From Pseudomonas viridiflava (lineage in GTDB: Bacteria > Pseudomonadota > Gammaproteobacteria > Pseudomonadales > Pseudomonadaceae), in NCBI RefSeq assembly GCF_900590885.1, contig NZ_UUON01000050.1:124001-188000 (forward strand): a DNA stretch of 64,000 nt. The letters are read 5' to 3'. The notes under the pieces are model-generated. The model had not been told where the DNA came from. It saw nothing but the letters and a program-made list of their open reading frames with translations, and did no database searches. The translations under genes were made by a program, and so were the position numbers. This document shows, in pieces, positions 52,105 to 59,700 of the stretch. Numbering within the stretch: position 1 is the stretch's first letter; each line of letters opens with the position of its first letter.

Positions 52105-53937
52105 ATGTGTGGAATTGTAGGCGCAGTCGCCGAACGTAACGTTACCGCCATCCTGCTCGAAGGCCTCAAGCGCCTGGAATACCGCGGCTACGACAGCGCC
52201 GGTGTGGCGGTCTTCACCAACGCCGGCAAGCTCGAGCGCATGCGTCGCCCGGGCAAGGTCAGCGAGTTGGAACAGGCCCTGGCCGGCGAGCCGCTGGTCG
52301 GTCGCCTGGGGATTGCCCACACCCGCTGGGCCACCCACGGCGCGCCGTGCGAACGCAACGCCCACCCGCATTTCTCCGGTGACCTGGCCGTGGTGCACAA
52401 CGGCATCATCGAAAACCACGAAGTGCTGCGCGAACAGCTCAAGGGTCTGGGCTACGTGTTCACCTCGGACACCGACACCGAAGTTATCGCGCACCTGCTT
52501 AACCACAAGCTCAAGGACCTCGGCGACCTTACCGTTGCCCTCAAGGCCACCGTCAAGGAATTGCATGGTGCCTACGGCCTGGCCGTGGTCAGCGCCAGCC
52601 AACCGGACCGCGTAGTCGCCGCCCGCAGCGGCAGCCCGCTGGTGATCGGCCTGGGCCTGGGCGAGAACTTCCTCGCCTCCGACCAACTGGCCCTGCGCCA
52701 GGTCACCGACCGCTTCATGTACCTGGAAGAAGGCGATATTGCCGACATCCGCCGTGAAAGCGTGGCTATCTGGGACGTTAACGGCAACTCCGTCGAGCGC
52801 GAAGCCGTGCAATACCGCGATGGCGCCGAAGCCGCCGACAAGGGCGAGTACCGCCACTTCATGCTCAAGGAAATCCACGAGCAACCGGCCGTGGTGCAGC
52901 GCACACTCGAAGGTCGTCTTGGCGACAAGCAGGTGCTGGTCAACGCCTTCGGCCCGCAAGCCGCCGAGTTGTTCGCCAAAGTGCGCAATGTGCAGATCGT
53001 TGCATGCGGCACCAGCTACCACGCCGGCATGGTTGCGCGTTACTGGCTGGAAGAACTGGCCGGCATCCCGTGCCAGGTCGAAGTCGCCAGCGAATTCCGC
53101 TACCGCAAGGTGGTGGTGCAGCCCGACACCCTGTTCGTGACCATTTCCCAGTCCGGCGAAACCGCCGACACCCTGGCCGCCCTGCGCAACGCCAAGGAGC
53201 TGGGCTTCCTCGCCAGCCTGGCGATCTGCAACGTCAGCATCAGCTCGCTGGTGCGTGAATCCGACCTGACCCTGCTGACCCAGGCCGGTCGCGAAATCGG
53301 CGTGGCCTCCACCAAAGCCTTCACCACCCAGCTGGTTGGCTTGCTGCTGCTGACCCTGTCCCTTGGGCAGGTGCGTGGCACCTTGGCCGACGGCATCGAA
53401 GCCCGCCTGGTGGAAGAACTGCGCCGCCTGCCGACCCGATTGGGCGAAGCTTTGGCGATGGACAGCGTGGTGGAAAAAGTCGCCGAACTGTTCGCCGACA
53501 AAAACCACACCCTGTTCCTCGGCCGTGGCGCGCAATACCCGGTGGCGATGGAAGGCTCGCTCAAGCTCAAGGAAATTTCGTACATCCACGCCGAAGCCTA
53601 CCCGGCCGGTGAGCTCAAGCACGGCCCCCTGGCCCTAGTGGATGACGACATGCCCGTGGTCACCGTTGCACCGAACAACGAACTGCTGGAAAAGCTCAAG
53701 TCCAACCTGCAGGAAGTGCGCGCCCGTGGCGGCCAACTGATCGTGTTCGCCGACGAAAAAGCCGGCATGACCAACGGCGAAGGCACCCACGTCATCAACA
53801 TGCCGCACATCCACGACACCCTGTCGCCGATCCTCTACACCATCCCGCTGCAGTTGCTGTCGTACTACGTGGCCGTGCTCAAGGGCACCGACGTTGACCA
53901 GCCGCGTAACCTGGCGAAGTCGGTAACGGTGGAGTAA
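52105..53937 (+). CDS. glmS: Glutamine--fructose-6-phosphate aminotransferase
   Basis: A 610-residue GlmS: N-terminal glutaminase with catalytic Cys2 (MCGIVGAVA) and two SIS domains ending in QPRNLAKSVTVE. It makes glucosamine-6-phosphate, the first step toward UDP-GlcNAc. The last codons are the TnsD recognition region of classic Tn7, but the DNA downstream here is empty of transposon sequence. Confidence 0.99.
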   Translation: MCGIVGAVAERNVTAILLEGLKRLEYRGYDSAGVAVFTNAGKLERMRRPGKVSELEQALAGEPLVGRLGIAHTRWATHGAPCERNAHPHFSGDLAVVHNGIIENHEVLREQLKGLGYVFTSDTDTEVIAHLLNHKLKDLGDLTVALKATVKELHGAYGLAVVSASQPDRVVAARSGSPLVIGLGLGENFLASDQLALRQVTDRFMYLEEGDIADIRRESVAIWDVNGNSVEREAVQYRDGAEAADKGEYRHFMLKEIHEQPAVVQRTLEGRLGDKQVLVNAFGPQAAELFAKVRNVQIVACGTSYHAGMVARYWLEELAGIPCQVEVASEFRYRKVVVQPDTLFVTISQSGETADTLAALRNAKELGFLASLAICNVSISSLVRESDLTLLTQAGREIGVASTKAFTTQLVGLLLLTLSLGQVRGTLADGIEARLVEELRRLPTRLGEALAMDSVVEKVAELFADKNHTLFLGRGAQYPVAMEGSLKLKEISYIHAEAYPAGELKHGPLALVDDDMPVVTVAPNNELLEKLKSNLQEVRARGGQLIVFADEKAGMTNGEGTHVINMPHIHDTLSPILYTIPLQLLSYYVAVLKGTDVDQPRNLAKSVTVE

Positions 53938-53974
53938 CACGCCACACCCTGGAGGCCCTTCTTCGGGCCTCCAG
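53938..53974 (+). terminator. glmS terminator hairpin covering the empty attTn7
   Basis: CTGGAGGCCC and GGGCCTCCAG (53949-53958, 53965-53974) form a perfect 10-bp stem with a 6-nt loop, 12 bp after the glmS stop. Tn7 normally inserts about 25 bp past glmS, i.e. in this hairpin; here the site is uninterrupted. Confidence 0.75.
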
Positions 53975-53998
53975 CCCCCTCGAAAGGATTCGAACCCG

Positions 53999-54364
53999 AT
54001 GCACACCCCCTCCCAGCTCCACGCACGTCTGCACAACCGCAGTTTCACCGTCGCCAACAATACCCAAGGGCTGTCCGGCGCTGGCACGGTGTTCCATTAC
54101 CTTGTCGACGGTGATGCGATTTCCGGCACCTATCAAGGCGGCCGAATCCGCTTGGGTACGCAGGTCGGCCGGGTGACGGGCGCCGATACCATCGAGCTGC
54201 TTTTTCAGTGTCTGACGCTGGACGGTGAGCTGCTGTCCGGCTGGTCGCGTGGGACGGTCGGTGTGGACGCTGTGGGGCTTACCACGCTGCGTTTCGAATG
54301 GGGCTGGTTGTCGGGTGCCACCGGTGGTGGCGAATCGAGCTATCTGGAGCTTGCCTCGCGTTAA
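53999..54364 (+). CDS. Unknown small protein downstream of glmS
   Basis: A 121-residue protein with a beta-rich look: alternating strands around GTVFHYLVDGDAISGTYQGG, ELLFQCLTLDGELLSG and LTTLRFEWGWLSG, resembling a small barrel. It has no signal peptide or known motif. It follows glmS by 61 bp and converges with pbpC. I do not know its function. Confidence 0.75.
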   Translation: MHTPSQLHARLHNRSFTVANNTQGLSGAGTVFHYLVDGDAISGTYQGGRIRLGTQVGRVTGADTIELLFQCLTLDGELLSGWSRGTVGVDAVGLTTLRFEWGWLSGATGGGESSYLELASR

Positions 54365-54413
54365 CTACCTCTGGTTGGTTCTGTGAGCCAATTTCTGTGA
54401 CGAAGACGCCTGA

Positions 54414-56714
54414 TCACGGCACAAACTCCACCTTCAACCCCCGGCTCGCACTGCGCCCCTGATCATCACTGACCCGCAACCGATAGTCCCCCGACTTGCC
54501 CGGCCGCCAGTTTAGCGTGCTTTGCGGCGGCCCCTGGCCGATCAGGGTTTGATCAGCAAACCAATACAGCGTCTCTGCATCGCTGGCCGCATTGGCGTTC
54601 AGCGGGATGCTTTCCTGGGGTTGGGACAGGCGCAGCTGGTAGCTCACCTGGGTCAGCGGCGAGCGGATCTGCGGCGCTTCGCTCCCGTCGCTGATGCGGT
54701 TGGGCTGGCAGTTTTTCATTACGCTGGGCGGCGTGCGCCGCGGCAGGCCGGCGGCGCGGTACAGGCGCTGGATGTCGCTGGGCCAGAACTCGAAGACTTC
54801 TTCACGGGTGTATTGCGCCTCGAACGGCGGGCACGCGGCCTTGCCGGTGCGGGTGTCGATCAGTACCGGACGGTGCAGGTTGGACACGCGAATCGGCGAG
54901 ACGCCGGGGATGTACCAGGTCTTGCGGGTTTGCGGGCACCAGCGGTTGGGCAGCTCGCCGGAAGCGGCGCACACGTCGATGCGCACCAGCCCGGCGGGCG
55001 GCTTGTCGGGCTTGATCACCACGTTGGGCAAGGCCAGGGGCAGGGCGTCGGCGATACGGAAGAACAGCGGCGCAGCGGTCTTGGCGCCGATAAACGCCGG
55101 GTTCGGCCGCCCGTCAAAGTTGCCCACCCACACCACCAGCACGTACGGGCCGACCAAGCCTGCACTCCAGGCATCGTGAAAGCCCCAGGAGGTGCCGGTT
55201 TTCCAGGCTGTGCGCCAGTGGCGGCCGGGCAGGCCATCCGGGCGCGGGTTGCGCCGCAGCATGTCGCGCACCATAAACGCGGCTTGGGGCGTGAGCAGCT
55301 GTGGGCCGGTGCTCTGCGGTTGTTCCTGCACATAGCGCAACGGCCGCAAATGCCCGTCGCCGGCCAGCATCACATACAAGCGCGCCAGCTCCTCCGGGGT
55401 CATCTCGCCACCGCCGAGGGCCAGGGCCAGGCCGTAATGGCTCTCGTCGCGCAGGCCCTTGATGCCGGCGCGTTGCAACAAGCCATACAACGAAGGCGAT
55501 TTGACCTGGCTGGCCAGCCACACCGCCGGGATATTGCGACTACGGATCAAGGCATCGCGCGCCGTCAGCGGCCCGACAAAACTGCCGTCGAAATTTTCCG
55601 GCTGGAAGTAGCCGAAGTTACTGGGCAAGTCCTTGAGGATGCTCATGGGGTGGATGACCCCTTGATCCAGCGCCAGCCCATACAGGAATGGCTTGAGGGT
55701 CGACCCCGGTGAGCGCCGCGCCAGCACGCCGTTGACCTGGCCGTGAATGCCTGTGGATAAGTAGTCTGCCGAGCCCACCAGGGCCTTGACGCTCTGGTCG
55801 CGGCTGTCGATGAGTATCGCCGTGGCGTTTTCCACCCCGGTGCTGCGGCGTTCGGCAATAAAGCCGGTGATCAAGCGCTCCAGCAATTGCTGCAAGGGCA
55901 GGTTGAGGGTGCTGTTGATCTCATTGCCGGTTTGGGCCGCCAGCAGTTGCTCGCTCAGGTGCGGTGCCAGAAACGGGATCTGCTGGCGGTTGCGCGCTTC
56001 CAGGGGCAGTTCGAGCAAGCTGTCGTTGCGCGGGTCTTGTGGATAAGTCTCGCGCCAATCGGCCATCAAGCGCAGCCGCGCGTTTTGCAGCGACGGCCCA
56101 AAGCGCGCACGCCGCCCCGGCTGCTGAGGAATCACCGCCAATGCCAATGCTTCCGACAGCGACAACTGCGCCGCCGATTTGCCGAAGTAAATCCGGCTGG
56201 CCGCCTCGGCGCCTTCGATATTGCCGCCCATGGGCGCCAGGTTCAGGTAGGCCTCAAGGATGTCGTGCTTGCTGTAACGCGCTTCCAGCCACAGCGCCAG
56301 CGCCATCTGCTGCAGCTTGCCCGGCACCTGGCGCGTGTTCAGGTCCCACAGGCGCCGCGCCAGTTGCATACTCAACGTCGAGCCGCCCTGGCGCTGGCCG
56401 CCGCTGTAGGTGGCGAGGGCCGCGCGCAGCAACGCCGGAGGGTTGATCCCCGGGTGCCAATAGAAATTGCGGTCTTCCTTGAGCAGCAAGGCCTCGACCA
56501 GTGAAGGAGACATCCGCTCCAGCGGTAGCCAGAGTCGGTATTGGCCGTCATCCGCCAGCGTCATGCGTAGCAGCGAGCCGTCGTCGGCCAGTACTACCCT
56601 TGAAGACGTCACCGCCTGTTCCAGCGGGGCATGCGGCCATAGCCGCAATCCCGCCAGCAGAGCCGCCGCTACCAGCAGCGGCGGTGCCAGGCGTTTAAGG
56701 CTTGGTAATTTCAA
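54414..56714 (-). CDS. pbpC: Penicillin-binding protein 1C
   Basis: A 766-residue bifunctional murein synthase: N-terminal membrane anchor (APPLLVAAALLAGLRLW), GT51 transglycosylase with EDRNFYWHPG and GGSTLSMQLARRLW, a transpeptidase with SPGSTLKPF (active Ser), SRN and KTGTS motifs, and a C-terminal BiPBP_C-like domain (QTLIGQGPPQ). PbpC usually pairs with a periplasmic alpha-2-macroglobulin, thought to repair the wall where the latter traps invading proteases. The start overlaps the macroglobulin gene by 20 bp, so they are co-translated. Confidence 0.96.
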   Translation of the reverse strand: MKLPSLKRLAPPLLVAAALLAGLRLWPHAPLEQAVTSSRVVLADDGSLLRMTLADDGQYRLWLPLERMSPSLVEALLLKEDRNFYWHPGINPPALLRAALATYSGGQRQGGSTLSMQLARRLWDLNTRQVPGKLQQMALALWLEARYSKHDILEAYLNLAPMGGNIEGAEAASRIYFGKSAAQLSLSEALALAVIPQQPGRRARFGPSLQNARLRLMADWRETYPQDPRNDSLLELPLEARNRQQIPFLAPHLSEQLLAAQTGNEINSTLNLPLQQLLERLITGFIAERRSTGVENATAILIDSRDQSVKALVGSADYLSTGIHGQVNGVLARRSPGSTLKPFLYGLALDQGVIHPMSILKDLPSNFGYFQPENFDGSFVGPLTARDALIRSRNIPAVWLASQVKSPSLYGLLQRAGIKGLRDESHYGLALALGGGEMTPEELARLYVMLAGDGHLRPLRYVQEQPQSTGPQLLTPQAAFMVRDMLRRNPRPDGLPGRHWRTAWKTGTSWGFHDAWSAGLVGPYVLVVWVGNFDGRPNPAFIGAKTAAPLFFRIADALPLALPNVVIKPDKPPAGLVRIDVCAASGELPNRWCPQTRKTWYIPGVSPIRVSNLHRPVLIDTRTGKAACPPFEAQYTREEVFEFWPSDIQRLYRAAGLPRRTPPSVMKNCQPNRISDGSEAPQIRSPLTQVSYQLRLSQPQESIPLNANAASDAETLYWFADQTLIGQGPPQSTLNWRPGKSGDYRLRVSDDQGRSASRGLKVEFVP

Positions 56715-59700
56715 GCTGGCCTACTTTGCCGCGCCCTTGCAGGGTGGTTTCGTACATGCCTTCGGCGTAGGCCGGTGGCGTGTTGAAGGTCCCGGCGTTG
56801 GTGGCGCGCACGCGGTACACGAAAGTGCCTACGTCGCGCAGCGCAGTGCCGTACAACACCACCCGATCATCACGTACATCCACGTACTCCGGCTGCCAGG
56901 TACTCAGCTCGGTTTCGCCGATCGGTGCCTGCCAGGTCTCAGCCTCTTCGTCGCCGGCTTCCACGTACTCGGATTCTTCACTTTCACTCTCCTCGGAGCT
57001 GTCGGCTTCCGGCTCCGGCGGCAAGTTATACACAGGCTCGACGCCACCTGGCAGCAGGTCGACCACGGCCACTTGCTGCACCTGGTCACGGTCGGTGGCG
57101 CGCAGGCGCAGGCGCACTAGGAACTCATCGCCCACCGCCACTTTGCTCACCGGCTCGCCTTTGAGGTCGAGGTATTCGTGGATGATTTCCAGGCCATTGG
57201 TGATCGGCTTGAGCTTGGCGCCCTTGTCGAAACCGGCCTCACTGAGCATGTAAAACGCCGCCGGGCCGTCGGATTTTTCCATCACCAGCTTTTGCGTGTT
57301 GCCTGGCACGGCAGCGCGCGGCGGCTGACCGGCCATTTCCAGCAGTTGTTGCTGCTTGTCACCCAGCCAGGCCGTGGCCTTGAGGGTCATGTCGCTCTGG
57401 GCACGCTGGCCGTAGTTGTCCAGGGCGCGCAGCAACAGCGCGGCCGACAGCGAGTTGTAACGCTGCTCGTTGAGGCGCTTGCCGAGTTTATCCAGCAAGG
57501 CCGCCGGCACGTCGTTCAGCAACTCGGGGAAGTGCCGCGCCAGCAAGTGCAGGTGTTCGGCATCGTGCACCAGCGGGTCGTAATACAGGCCGTCGCTGTC
57601 CCACTTATCCACAAGCGAACGCCATGGGACCTTGCGGAACAGCGAATCCGCCTGGCGATCCTGCTTGAGCAGCTTGTAGCTGGCGGCCAGGTAAGCGGCG
57701 CCAATGTCGTTCTGCCAGCTGTCCTTGAAGTAGCTTTCGTAACGTTCGCGGATATCGCTCAAGGCGCCGCTCACCAGAATCCCCTGACGGCTCAACAGGT
57801 AACTGGCATAGGCGCGGTTGCGTAATTCCGACAGGCCTTCGCTCGGGCCGTTGGCCAGGTCTGTCAGATAAGCGTTCGAGCGCACCAGCAAGTCTTCCGG
57901 CACCGGCAGCCCGCGTTCCTTGGCTTCGATCAGGAAGTCGGTGGCGTACAGGCTGGCGTACGGCGCCACATCCGGGTTGGCCGCCCACAAACCGAAGCCG
58001 CCGGCCTGGTTCTGACGCTGGCGCAACATGCGCACCGCGCTGCTGAAGGCCTGTTCGGCTTCTGGCGCACTGCCGCCCCAGATCAACGCCGGCATGGCCT
58101 TGGACACCAATTGCTCGGTGCAGGCATAGCCGTAGTCATCCAGATAATTTTTGAGGCCGTTGGCCCATACCAGTGGCGAAGCAGCGACGCCCAGTTGCAC
58201 GTCGCGCAGTTGGGTGAACAGTTCGCGCGTGGGTTTGAGCTCTTTGCTGGCGCTGTCGAAGCGGCCCAGGCTCAGGGCCACGCGGTGCTCGCTCAGCGGG
58301 CGGATCGAGGTGGTTTCCGCCACCTGGATGCGCTTGCCATCCGGCAATACCGCGACAAAACGCAGGTCCGCCGACCCGAGGGTGTCGCCGACCTTGATCT
58401 TGAACTCGGCGGTGCCTTCCTTGCGCGGTTGTAGGGACAGGGTGCTGCCCTTGTCGCCCTGTACCACCAGGCCGGCGCTGGTCTGAACTTCAAACTTCAC
58501 ATCCGCCGCCGCGTCGAGGTTGCTGAACACCCCGGCGCTTACGTTGAACACATCCCCCGGCGCCACAAAGGCCGGCACGTTGGGTGTGATCACAAGCGGC
58601 CCGCGCACTTCGGTGTTGGCCTCGCTGACCCCCACGCTGTCGCTATCCACCGCCACGGCAAACAGGTGCAGCTTGCCGTTGAAGCTGTCCGGCACCTGGT
58701 AATGCAGCACGGTTTCACCGGCTGGCAGGTCGACCAAGCCAGACCACCAGGCCACCGGCGGCTGGTGTTTACGCTTGAACGGGTTGAGGTGGTTGGCCAG
58801 CGCGCCTTCGGTATCGCCACCGGGCGCTGCCCCACTGAGCAAGCGGCTGAATTCCGGCAGGATCAGGTCAAGGATCTGACTGGTGCCGACTTCCAGCGCA
58901 CGCTTCTGGAAGAAGAAGCCCAGCGGGTCGGGCGTCTGGTAGCGCGCCACTTGCAGGATGCCTTCATCCACTGCGTAGATCACCGCACGGCCTGGACGGT
59001 CGGCATTGACCTTGATATCGAGCATTTGCCCCGGCTCGATCTTCGCCGGCCCTTCTACCTTCAGCGCCATTCGCCTTGCATCCAGGTTGATGCTGAACGG
59101 CACCACGCCGTAGGACAGCGGGCTCATGTAGACCTCGGCCGAGCCCATGTCCCGCACAAACTGCACGTTGACGTAGGCATTGCCCTCAAGCCCTGCGGGA
59201 ACGCGGATATGTTGCACGCTGTTGGTGCTGTCGGCCTTGAACCATTGCTGGGTGTAGACCTTGTCGCGCTCGATGGTGATCAAGCCGGCGCCGGTGTAGG
59301 GCGCGCGGATACTGATCGCAATCTCGTCACCGGTGGCATAGCTGCGTTTATCCAGGCGCAGTTGCAACTCGGCGTTACGCTCCAGGGAACGCGAGGTGTT
59401 GCCACGCCCGGCCACGCTGTAGTCGATCTGGTTGAGCAGGTTGCCGTTGGCATCCTTGAGTTGCAGGGTGTAATCCCCCGGCGTGCCGGTGTTCAGGGCC
59501 TGCTTGGCGCCTTCCTTGGTCATCACCAGCGGTGCGGCCGGCTGGCTGATGTTCTTGATGCGCGACTCGTATTTGTAGGTGCCGTTGGACTGTTTCACCA
59601 GCACCGACACATAACGGTGCTCGACCACCTCGCTGGTCAGGCCGTCGACCGCCAGTGGCGTAAGGTCCGGCGCGACGGCCAGCCATTGCACCTGGCGCGG

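Noticed and set aside
51298..53622. 774-codon frame antisense to glmS and its regulator
   Set aside because: Shadow of two well-supported genes.
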